From Lophium mytilinum (lineage: Eukaryota > Ascomycota > Dothideomycetes > Mytilinidiales > Mytilinidiaceae), in assembly GCA_010093605.1 (NCBI GenBank), contig MU004197.1, forward strand, positions 1,302,001 through 1,366,000: a stretch of 64,000 bases of DNA. Reading direction: 5' to 3'. The translations under genes and the position numbers were made by a program. The notes under the pieces are model-generated. The model did not search any database and had not been told where the DNA came from. It saw nothing but the letters and a program-made list of their open reading frames with translations. Each line of letters opens with the position of its first letter. Within the stretch, counting starts at the first letter, position 1. This document shows positions 44,263 to 52,794 of this stretch, one piece after another.

Positions 44263-45075
44263 CTATCGTAGGTAGTAGTTCATGTAGGCTGCTAAGGTGA
44301 TGCAATGCTTCTTCTCCCACTTCCACCAATCTTCCCACCAGAGTCCCACGATGATCTCCCTCAAAGTGTCGAGACTCTTATCTTTCAGTGGCACCACATC
44401 TTCCTGTACCTGGAAGCAGGTCTCGTTCCTCATTTGATACGCGAGATAGGTACAACGAGGAGTGAGCTTAGCCCACTCTATCAAATTGATATCGGCGTTG
44501 AGCTTCATGTGTAGCATCATTGGAAGCGCGAACACCACGAACGGATCATCCTTTGCTTTCTCGCACAGTTTTCTTGGATAGACCTCCTTCGGGTTTAATC
44601 CTCTCTCGAATCGCCGCAGAAAACAGTGCATAAGGTCGCGCCGGAGGTCTTTCATTGTGCGTCCGTCGGCGAGATGAGCGTCCAAAGAGTGTAGGTACGC
44701 GAAAAGGTAAAAGTCAATCAGGAAGTAGTCGCCGTTTCGGTCGTCGTACCCATTCCCAGCATCGATCAGCGCTCCTGGTGGTTCATTCCTCTCGACCCAG
44801 TCCCGAAACCAAAGAAAGACCCGGAGCGAAACGCCTTGAATTGTGACCTCATCCTCGTAAATTTCAATAACCCGGGACCCACCGTCTTCCTTCATTAGGC
44901 TCAGCAGCTTATGAAGTAAGCCTTTTCTGATATTTAGTGGCCCGTCGGATCCAAGATAAAGATGCGGTGCGAGACTCTCTACGTGGACAGGGATAGAAGT
45001 TTTTTCATCAACATCGAGATCCCGACTGCCAAAATGGAAGCCAAGAGGTCCTAGCTCGGGGGCCGCGCTCGTCAT
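44263..45075 (-). CDS. BTB-like orphan family member 5 (270 aa)
   Basis: Single exon from the ATG at 45075 (GCCATGA context). It keeps the family pattern: an N-terminal strand region, a LHKLLSLMKEDGG helix, RVFLWFRDWVER, FYLFAYLHSLDAH (counterpart of LGLYMFA), and RRDLMHCFLRRFERGLNP, the closest match to the MNCFLxRF motif of members 1 and 2. The C-terminal half has EWAKLTPRCTYLAYQM, LREIIVGLWWEDW and a final ITLAAYMNYYL. It lies 20 kb from the other four members and next to SEC72. Function unknown; adaptor role inferred from the BTB-like layout. Confidence 0.65.
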   Translation of the reverse strand: MTSAAPELGPLGFHFGSRDLDVDEKTSIPVHVESLAPHLYLGSDGPLNIRKGLLHKLLSLMKEDGGSRVIEIYEDEVTIQGVSLRVFLWFRDWVERNEPPGALIDAGNGYDDRNGDYFLIDFYLFAYLHSLDAHLADGRTMKDLRRDLMHCFLRRFERGLNPKEVYPRKLCEKAKDDPFVVFALPMMLHMKLNADINLIEWAKLTPRCTYLAYQMRNETCFQVQEDVVPLKDKSLDTLREIIVGLWWEDWWKWEKKHCITLAAYMNYYLR

Positions 45076-45123
45076 GGCGACTGGAAAGGTCGTAATCCGT
45101 CGCCTTTCGAGCAAGGACTGCAA

Positions 45124-45917
45124 CGCCTAGATTCTTCCAAGTTACCATGTCGAGGATATTTCTCGAAGATAAACCCAGCGATTGTTTGCATTGGGAAGTT
45201 TGCAGATGAGATCATTAACCCACATAGACCGACCGTAGCTTGAGTCTGCAGTAGTACGACAGACTTTAGCAGGAGACTAGACTAATTAAAATGATTTGTT
45301 GGATGAATTGAAACACATGACCTGCGAAGACGCTTTCAAAGCATAATACAGCAATCACGATGACGGATGAGGACGGAAGCTCAAGTGTATGTGTATTGCT
45401 AGTACTACATGTAGGTCTATCAGGTGCAATTGTAGCTGTTCAATGCGAGCTTGCATAATTTATGCGAAAAGTACAACTTTCCTAGGTAATCGACATTTTC
45501 CCAGTTCCCGTTTGCCCACTCTCTCAGACAGGGTAGACAGCGGCGCTCGTCGCGGACGTCTCTCGCATTATTCCACGTGTTCAAGACACGCTTCAACAGT
45601 GAATCGTTTGACAAGGTGGAGCACCCCACAAGAGTTGCAGTGACGCCGTCAGAAGTGTTGACGCCGCGCTCTGATAGCGACAAGCAGATTTCAGTTCCGA
45701 TACAGGAACATAGTGATTTTCAAGCTCCGGTGTACGGTGAATCATTCAGCAAGGGAAAACCCAGGTCCTGCAACAGCCATTCACTGCAACCTAAAACACT
45801 GCATCCCCGAAGACGCCTCTATTTAAGCCTAGGAGTCCAGCTCTTAAACAACAACACACTGTCGACCCCTCACCAACACCCACATCATAGCCACACCACA
45901 CTCACTACCACTCTATC
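45124..45917. other. Promoter gap 45124-45917
   Basis: Divergent gap between BTB-like member 5 and the HAD/terpene-cyclase-like gene. An open plus-strand frame (45577-45951) overlaps the start of the latter in another phase and looks like an upstream frame, not a gene. Confidence 0.4.
45820..45827 (+). promoter_or_regulatory. TATTTAAG box before the HAD-like gene
   Basis: TATTTAAG lies 91-98 bp upstream of the ATG at 45918, inside CTCTATTTAAGCC. The same TCTATTTAA core occurs twice before the gene at 523. A C/A-rich leader follows. Confidence 0.45.
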
Positions 45918-48371
45918 ATGCCACATCTTCGGGAGCCGAAGTCACAATTAAGGCTTGTCCCGAGGGCACTGCCGGGAGTGCGCCATCCTTTGGGCGGAGA
46001 GCCTCAGATGGTGGCAATTTCTCACCTCACGTACACGGAAATCATTGTAGCGTTGAAGGATGTTCTTATACTAGCGCCTCTAGGGAAGCTGTTCAAGCCG
46101 TCGACAATGTCTGGTTCTAAATTCCACGCTATCCGGAACTCATCGACCTGGGCGATGTACGAACTCAACCAGATTTCGGAAGAGGAATGTTACGCCATGC
46201 TCTGCGACCAACAATTCCCAGAACTGACCCCGGAGGCTATTCAAATAGCGGTCACCGAGTCGCTCAAGGATGTTCGCATCAACTACTCCCTCCTCGACGC
46301 GTTGCAGAATATCAAGGCCCAGTCGGAGGGGGAGAATATCCAGAATGGGAGGACTGGTAGGCTACGTGTTATCGGGGTGGCCAATATCTCTCTACCAGAG
46401 TGGACTGCCCTACGCTCGCGTCGGCATTGGAAGATCTTCTGGGATCTCTTCGACACGGTACTTACATCTTGGATGGTGGGTGCGCGGATGCCGGATCTAG
46501 CATTCTTTGAGCATGTGGAGACAGCCCTGCATCTGGACCCATCAACGGCTATATTCATAGCGCTAGAGTCGGAGCTTGTTCTAGCAGCGCGGGCCGGAGG
46601 GATGAAGGGCCTACACTTTGAGCACACAAAAGAGACAGTTAGACAGCTTCTGAACACGTTCGGTGAGCCGGTCCAACGGGGCAACGACTTTCTGATGCAC
46701 AACGCGAAGAAGATGATATCGGTAACTGAGGCGGGGGTTACCGCGTATGATAACTTCTCACAGCTTCTCATTGCCGACCTGACGGGTCGGGAAGATCTGA
46801 GTATGCTTACAGTCCGGGAATTATGCCGATCATTCCCTGAAGTCTGGGCTTTCCTCCAGCCTGGCACAGAATATCCCCTCGAGAGGCTGCCGGGGGATGT
46901 TGGTACTACAGTGCTTGCATTTCTGACGCTAAAGTTGACCGATGGAATTACGGAAGATGTCATGGAAGCCATCCTCTCCGACCTTACAGTGGACGGTCTT
47001 GCTGGAGCTCACATCCACTGCCCAGATTTCTACGGCAGTCATCCCTCCATCGCTGATCCAGTCACTTGCGTCAACGTCCTCCGTCTCTTCTACCGCCATG
47101 GCCGCGGATCTGAAGTCCACAAGACATTTGAGTATGTAATGTCTGTATTCTGGAACCGAGCCTACGTCGAGGGCACACCGCTTTTCCCGCACCCCGAAAT
47201 GTTCCTTTACTTCCTCACCCGCTTCATCGTTGAGAGCCCCGACAAGTACGAGCTCTACCGCCTGATTCCGAATATGGAGAAGCGACTCCAGGAGTTCATC
47301 GGATGGCCTAAGGATGCGCTAGGACTCGCGTTAAAGGCATTGTCTCTCGAGATGCTCAAGATCGACAGCCGCATCTATACCGCCGCTATCAAAAAGAAGC
47401 AATGCGAAGACGGCGGATGGGACGCAGATATATTCTGTACCTACGGTACGGACCGGGTCAGACTCGGTAACCGTGGTGTTGCAACCGCTTTTGCTGTCAA
47501 GGCACTCGGTGGGTGCATGCCACGAGAGCCCGAAAAGACACAGTTCCTCCAAATCGACAACCTGAATGATAGGAAGTTGCTAGAAGAGCTCGAAGAGGAA
47601 ATACGAGGTTTCGAGGTCATGGAGGAGAGTATCGCAGAGTTCGCCGTTTCCGGAGATATTCGTCTAGCGGTCCTCGTAAACGAGAACGCCTACGAATCCG
47701 GCCTACAATTGGAAAATGACATCCGAGCCTTCGTTTACCCATACCACGCAGCCTATTATCACTTCGTATGGGGTCAGGTTGCGCGCTTGCGAAAGGTGTT
47801 CTGGCATATGATCGCACAGCTAAAGCATCTATTTGACTTGGCAATGCTCACTTTCTTCGACGCTGTCGATGCTGGAAACCAAGCTATCCGGTATGTCGCG
47901 CTCCACGATTGGATGATCTTTCTCGTCTTGGGCCCCGTTGTCTCCGTTTGCCTACTGGGAGAGAATCTCGATATCACGTACGCATTCGGTACCGTCTTAG
48001 CCGCTGCGCTCTACGCCGACCTTATGGTGGCGCTTTGCCTCTACAGGCCCGATGGACTTTTTGCAGGGGCGGGGCACGGCCCGATAGCGCGCTGTGTTGG
48101 ACAGGCATTCGACAAAGAGACGTATACGGTGCCCTTCCTGGCAATCTGTGGTTCGCTAGCGCGAGTTAGCGACCGTACGCGTGGCTACTTCTTCGCGAAG
48201 GTTCAGAACGTAGGCGAGGGCATCAAGAGCGTTGGGGAAAAGGTGGTGGCACTGACGCCTCCACGTGTGTATAATGCTTTGGAGGAAGATGAGGAAGGAG
48301 AGGATCGCATGGTGCGGAATCTTGAGCAGGAGTTTCTCGCTGTGAAGGAGCGAGAGGGTAGTAACAATTGA
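45918..48371 (+). CDS. AstC-like HAD/class II terpene cyclase homologue, likely pseudoenzyme
   Basis: Single exon, 817 aa. The order of segments matches the fungal HAD-like sesquiterpene cyclases (AstC type): a HAD-like N-terminal domain (~40-250), the linker RGNDFLMHNAKKMISVTEAGVTAYDNF, then a cyclase-like domain with TCVNVLRLFYRHGRG, CEDGGWDADIFCTYG (~496-510) and RLGNRGVATAFAVKAL. Every catalytic motif is changed. The HAD nucleophile is Ala45 (VALKDV for FDLGDV). The SNIS position is ANIS (155-158). The motif III lysine is Met191 (RMPD). The motif IV Asp pair is Ala-Leu (215-216). The cyclase DxDTTS motif reads DVGTTV (327-332). A C-terminal extension of ~280 residues has hydrophobic segments near 670-710 and an acidic tail. 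Probably a non-catalytic derivative; a new activity cannot be excluded. Confidence 0.75.
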   Translation: MPHLREPKSQLRLVPRALPGVRHPLGGEPQMVAISHLTYTEIIVALKDVLILAPLGKLFKPSTMSGSKFHAIRNSSTWAMYELNQISEEECYAMLCDQQFPELTPEAIQIAVTESLKDVRINYSLLDALQNIKAQSEGENIQNGRTGRLRVIGVANISLPEWTALRSRRHWKIFWDLFDTVLTSWMVGARMPDLAFFEHVETALHLDPSTAIFIALESELVLAARAGGMKGLHFEHTKETVRQLLNTFGEPVQRGNDFLMHNAKKMISVTEAGVTAYDNFSQLLIADLTGREDLSMLTVRELCRSFPEVWAFLQPGTEYPLERLPGDVGTTVLAFLTLKLTDGITEDVMEAILSDLTVDGLAGAHIHCPDFYGSHPSIADPVTCVNVLRLFYRHGRGSEVHKTFEYVMSVFWNRAYVEGTPLFPHPEMFLYFLTRFIVESPDKYELYRLIPNMEKRLQEFIGWPKDALGLALKALSLEMLKIDSRIYTAAIKKKQCEDGGWDADIFCTYGTDRVRLGNRGVATAFAVKALGGCMPREPEKTQFLQIDNLNDRKLLEELEEEIRGFEVMEESIAEFAVSGDIRLAVLVNENAYESGLQLENDIRAFVYPYHAAYYHFVWGQVARLRKVFWHMIAQLKHLFDLAMLTFFDAVDAGNQAIRYVALHDWMIFLVLGPVVSVCLLGENLDITYAFGTVLAAALYADLMVALCLYRPDGLFAGAGHGPIARCVGQAFDKETYTVPFLAICGSLARVSDRTRGYFFAKVQNVGEGIKSVGEKVVALTPPRVYNALEEDEEGEDRMVRNLEQEFLAVKEREGSNN

Positions 48372-48871
48372 TGGAAGTAGTGGCTGTTTGGTGGATTACA
48401 GTGCCTGTCCGGGGTAAGTTTCGTGTAACCTTACATTGAAGGATAGGCAATAAGGCGTCTATAGGATAGGGATGCCTGGATGGGGCTTTGAACAATGATA
48501 ATGGTAATGAGCTTCAATTCGATTCAACTTGCAAATGTCATTTCGAGTATTTTGATTGCTAATTGAGGACCTTAAATGGAGCTATATGCTCGTGACGAGT
48601 GGGAATATAGGGAGCTCGGCGTGAGCATCGTTTCCTTGACTCCTGAATAGTGTGACTCTTGTATTGCGTCGGACAATTTTGCGTCTTCAAGACGGCGCTG
48701 CCTGCTCCCACAACGTCACAACGCAGAGAGTAAACTTTGTTATATAACAATGCAATCGCTTTTATCTACTAACCTTAGCATTGACAGTGCACAATGATAG
48801 CAAAATTCCCAAACTCGAAGCTTACATATTGAGCAGAGACATCCACTATTTTCAACCCCCCAATCGTAGGT
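48372..48871. other. Intergenic 48372-48871
   Basis: 3' flank of the HAD-like gene and promoter of the next orphan gene. I see nothing else. Confidence 0.4.
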
Positions 48872-49780
48872 ATGGCTCCACGCAAGCTTCTAGGGACACG
48901 TCCCAAACCTACAGTCACAGCTCCAGTCAAGTTACTAGAAGCTGAGGCCAACAAGAACTCCTTCTACCTCCACCAGTGGCCCTACAAGTCCACACTCTGG
49001 CGGGCCCGATGGGATACCTCTCCAAGCGTTGCTCTCAATGCTGATATGCATATAATAGTAGAAAAGCCCAACCCCGATGGCCCACGACAACCCACCATCT
49101 CTGTGATCTTCTCCACCAAGACCAAGCAAGGAGACCTTGAGATCGCCTACAAAGAAGAGCCTGCCCAGAAGCCTGTGTTCGAGCTTGATCCGGACAAGCA
49201 AACTCCGGCATACATCCGCGCTTTCAACGATGCCCATATGGAACCCTCCACTCTTGCTTTCGCCACCATTTGGAACGACTGCGGCACGGATGCCGAGAGC
49301 TTCGGCTATCGTGCTGACGGCCATCACCAGGGCGGGTGCGATTCATATTGGATCCGGCTCCAGCTCTACAAGATCCTCGATCAGCTAGTCACCAAAGCCC
49401 TCCAATATGGTGGAGATGAAGCCACTATACTTAAGGCCTTCACTTGGGAGATGTGGCCGCAGTGGCGGATTGAGGACGAGGGCTGCGGGAGTGTTGGTGC
49501 CGCGCTATATGTCAAAAACAACGGGGAGCCGAAAGACATGTTCTACGGATCATGGGAAGATGGGCGGGGAGCTCGCATGGGCGAGCGGGACGAAGCGGTC
49601 ATGTTGAGACACCCACCTGAAGAGCCACTGGTTCGAGAAAAGGGGAAGCCGTTCATGCGCCCTGGTAAACATGCCCTTCCGTCTGTGATGTCTGATGGTG
49701 CAGTCAAAAAGACTAAGAAGCGCCCTAAGACAACTCAGACGCCCGCATGGCTTGCTGAGATTCAGGGATTGAACAAATAG
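48872..49780 (+). CDS. Orphan protein with downstream truncated copy (302 aa)
   Basis: Single exon. A basic start (MAPRKLLGTRPKPT) leads into a Trp-rich domain with YLHQWPYKSTLWRARWD. The central block (~125-215) has FATIWNDCGTDAESFGYRAD, LQLYKILDQLV and FTWEMWPQWRIEDEGC. The C-terminal 60 residues are basic with KKTKKRPK, a possible nuclear signal. No membrane segment. I do not recognise the family. A partial copy of the central block lies 0.8 kb downstream on the same strand, pointing to a local duplication. Confidence 0.65.
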   Translation: MAPRKLLGTRPKPTVTAPVKLLEAEANKNSFYLHQWPYKSTLWRARWDTSPSVALNADMHIIVEKPNPDGPRQPTISVIFSTKTKQGDLEIAYKEEPAQKPVFELDPDKQTPAYIRAFNDAHMEPSTLAFATIWNDCGTDAESFGYRADGHHQGGCDSYWIRLQLYKILDQLVTKALQYGGDEATILKAFTWEMWPQWRIEDEGCGSVGAALYVKNNGEPKDMFYGSWEDGRGARMGERDEAVMLRHPPEEPLVREKGKPFMRPGKHALPSVMSDGAVKKTKKRPKTTQTPAWLAEIQGLNK

Positions 49781-50399
49781 ATCTGATGCCCAATACGGAC
49801 GTTTCGAAACTCGGACGCCGCAAACTAGCTTCTACTGAATGAATACCTCTTACAAGACGACTAAGTGCCAGTGCGAGTGATCCATGGTGATGATCTCTTC
49901 CAGAAATCTGACTTTATTACCTGTTGCCGTATTGTTCACTGACTTACCTCATGCGCTGTAGGTACACACGTAGGCGTTGTATTCAGTACTCAAACGCGCT
50001 TGTTCATGGCTAGTTTACCACACGCCGCTATCTGAATGCACCACGAAAGATTTTCTGAGGAAACCTCCTGCAAGCCCGGTACAATGTAAAGTGCATTGTG
50101 TATAGACATGAATGAAAGAACTCTATATAACTATGAGCTATGCTACACCTACACCTAAATCCCCACACGTCTTTTCCAGTTGAGGTTTGAAAAATTCACT
50201 CTCGCAACTCAAGTAAAACAGAACTAAACACAACGGGAGTCATCCCAGCAGAAGCTCTCGAAACGCCTAACATGGTCTCGACGACTACATACCTTTATCC
50301 TTCTTCTTCCGCAATAGGTTTCCTCTCCTCAGACAACGACCATACAGATGTGGAATTCTTGATATACGGTTGATATTCGGATGTCGTGCACGTGATGTA
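49781..50399. other. Intergenic 49781-50399
   Basis: Between the orphan gene and its truncated copy. No recognisable upstream exon of the copy was found here. Confidence 0.4.
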
Positions 50400-50462
50400 T
50401 AGATCTACTGTAGGAACGCCTTCCTACATAGATCTAGTGTAATTGAGGCCTGCACGGGCCTC
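50400..50462. repeat. Two adjacent hairpin-forming inverted repeats
   Basis: At 50400-50436 two 16-17 nt arms (TAGATCTACTGTAGGAA and its near complement) flank a 4-nt loop, with one extra base in one arm. At 50445-50462 GAGGCC and GGCCTC flank TGCACG. They lie just upstream of the truncated gene copy. Confidence 0.7.
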
Positions 50463-50540
50463 TCCAACGTGTATATAGACTAGTTAGATTCCTACATAGA
50501 ATCGACATCTATTGTCCTCCAAATTCTTACATCACGTGAT

Positions 50541-50990
50541 CGGAAATATCACACAGAATCCTATCTCGACGCCTTCTTCTGCGCAAAAGGTAACCCTCCC
50601 GCCCTCGCCGACCTCTGGATCGCCTGCGGCGCCGAAGCAGAAGCTCTCGGCTACCGCCCGGATGGCAACCATAAAGAAAGCGTAGATGCCGTATTCTTGC
50701 GACTCCAGCTAGTTCGAATCCTAGACCAGTTGGTCGAAGCAGCAATGCAGGCGGGTAAGGACGACAATTGGATCCAAGAGAGTTTTGCTTGGGAGATGTT
50801 CTCACGCAGCCGTATTGATGAGTACAATCGTGGATGCGTGGCTTCGGCTATCTATGAGAGGACTTATGGGAGGCCGGAGTATGGACGCTTTGGGCCCTCA
50901 GAGCTACCGTCACAAGAGGTGAGAGCCTGGAGCACAGTGTGCCTAGATAAGCGGAGTCACTCTTTTTGTGATGGCGAGCCTGGCCTTTAA
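50541..50990 (+). pseudogene. Truncated copy of the 48872-49780 orphan gene
   Basis: A frame without a suitable ATG reads YLDAFFCAKGNPPALADLWI, then CGAEAEALGYRPDGNH, LRLQLVRILDQLVEAAMQAG, and FAWEMFSRSRIDEYNRGC. It aligns without gaps to the middle of the upstream orphan protein (there: FATIWNDCGTDAESFGYRAD, LQLYKILDQLVTKALQYG, FTWEMWPQWRIEDEGC). The first ~110 residues and the basic C terminus of the parent are missing, and the frame ends in unrelated sequence (RAWSTVCLDKRS). The copy still has strong amino acid similarity, so loss of the ends may be recent or an unseen exon may exist. Confidence 0.7.
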
Positions 50991-51845
50991 GGGGCTGAGG
51001 TCTGCGAGGCTGAAGGGGTTGTTCGATTCCCTGAAAGAGTCTAGCACTGTCTTATAGGGGACTCTTGTGAAGCTTGATTGATGCTTTGTGATGCTGGTAT
51101 CGAAATTCGAATTCGCATTGCAACAATTATTTTTGACTGGAATGCGTGATACCTGAGCCCAGCGTCTTCGATGTCAGCTGTATGAACTCCATAGAATGGA
51201 ACTCTTTCCTTAGAACAAATGAGTACCAAACGGGTGACATATGACTAGAACTGAAATGCCACAGACGATGTCTAGACAAACTTGCGATGCTCCCGTCTTC
51301 AAGCCATAGTTCTCTTGTCCCAGACTTTTGTTTCAAGATCCAATGATAATGCCTTTCGCGTGAAGCTCCTATTGCTCCCGTCTTCCTCAGTTACCTCCTT
51401 TAGTAGCACCCAGCGACCTATTAACCTGCCCATCCGTGTGTCCAGTTTGATTCGTCTCATTCTTGAATCTCGACTATCCACTATACGGAAAGCTTTTGTC
51501 AGTATTTTCAAAATTCGAATCATGACTGAGAAAGAACTGCGTATAAGCATCAGTGATGATCACGACGTAAAGGCGAATACGCTCTATATCAGCCTCCCGT
51601 CACATATATCGCCCAATCGACTTCGCTTTCTACGCCTTGCAAACCTAGAACTATGGCCCATAGATCTACGCACATAGTCAACACAAGAATCTACCTCACA
51701 CCAACAGCACGTTAAGTAGCTTCGCATCCCAAGAGGAAAGTTCTGTATTGGAGTTCTGCGCATGTAGTAACCACAGCATATTACCCATCACCCATTTCAA
51801 AGAAACCCCCGTGAACATACCACTCCGCACCCCCACTTCAAGTGC
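50991..51845. other. Intergenic 50991-51845
   Basis: A plus-strand frame at 51282-51677 is open for 131 codons but shows no domain or codon-like regularity. I see no supported gene. Confidence 0.4.
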
Positions 51846-52460
51846 TCAAGAAGCAAGATGTTCCACATTCAAATCCCCCCCCTTCAGCACCCACCAATGC
51901 ACCGGCAACAACACCAACGGCACCACCACCGCGACCCCCAGAAACGCCAGCAACCACGCACAAAACTTCACCGGCCCCACCGCCTCCCCGTACTCCCGCG
52001 ACCGCCGATCAGCCATCATATCCTCCCGCGTCATCCCCAGCGCAGCCGCGACGAGATCCAGGTTCTTCTCGCAGATACCGATGGCGTCGATGAGCTCGAG
52101 CAGGCGGGTCGTTTGGTAGGCCGAGTCGGTGTGCTCGCGCGCGAAGCCGACTTTGCGGTACTTGAGGCCGTTGTATTCGAGGATGAGGTCGCGGGCATCG
52201 CTCCACAGGTCGCGGGGGGTGTCGGAGAGGGAGACGTTGACCATGGAGGGGATGGAGAGGCGGTTTTCGGTGTAGCTGGGTGGGGCGTGTTTGGAGGAGT
52301 CGTTGGAGAGGCGTTTTTCGGAGTAGGTTGACGAGGCGTGCTTGAGCTCGTCCTCGGAGAGGAACTCGCTGTAGATGCTGGTGTAGCTGTCGGTGGATTT
52401 GGAGGATATGGGGCGAGGGAATGGTCGCCGATTCGAGTTGGGGTTGGTGGGAGAAGCCAT
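51846..52460 (-). CDS. Single-pass membrane protein, function unknown (204 aa)
   Basis: Single exon from the ATG at 52460 (MASPTNPNSN). The frame stays open upstream to 52670, but that part is low-complexity. Residues 1-75 are Ser/Thr/Pro-rich with two short imperfect repeats (HASSTYSEKRLSNDSSKHA and PPSYTENRLS). The middle (80-160) is a helical region with RDLWSDARDLILEYNGLKYRK and LLELIDAIGICEKNLDLVAA. The end has one strong membrane segment (CAWLLAFLGVAVVVPLVLLP), followed by a short tail. I do not recognise the family. Confidence 0.6.
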   Translation of the reverse strand: MASPTNPNSNRRPFPRPISSKSTDSYTSIYSEFLSEDELKHASSTYSEKRLSNDSSKHAPPSYTENRLSIPSMVNVSLSDTPRDLWSDARDLILEYNGLKYRKVGFAREHTDSAYQTTRLLELIDAIGICEKNLDLVAAALGMTREDMMADRRSREYGEAVGPVKFCAWLLAFLGVAVVVPLVLLPVHWWVLKGGDLNVEHLAS

Positions 52461-52794
52461 GGTGGAGTCGAGGTTGCTGGTCGTGGAGATGGTCGTGGTG
52501 GCCTTTACGTTTGGTGATCGCGCGAATAAGGGTTTTGAATCTCCTGGACTTCGTTCTGGAGGATGGATGATTGGGAGACCAGGAATGGGAAATGACCGCA
52601 GGTGAAGTGTGGGTGTGGTAGATGTGAAGATGTGTTGTGCAATTGAGCATGAATCGGCTGACCTAGTCACATGACCTCAACGACGCAGGCACCGGTTGTG
52701 ATACTTTGCCGCATTGTTCAGAAGAACTTCACTTCGCCATCAGAGCGCTCCGCACTGATACGTCGTTGGCCCGACCCGGGTTCTACAAGCGTCA
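52461..52794. other. Intergenic 52461-52794
   Basis: Promoter of the single-pass protein gene and 3' flank of the Zn2Cys6 regulator. Nothing else supported. Confidence 0.4.

Noticed and set aside
50700-51040. tRNA-like GTTCGAATCC and GTTCGATTCC motifs
   Set aside because: Neither is flanked by arms that fold into a cloverleaf; the first is inside the truncated gene copy.
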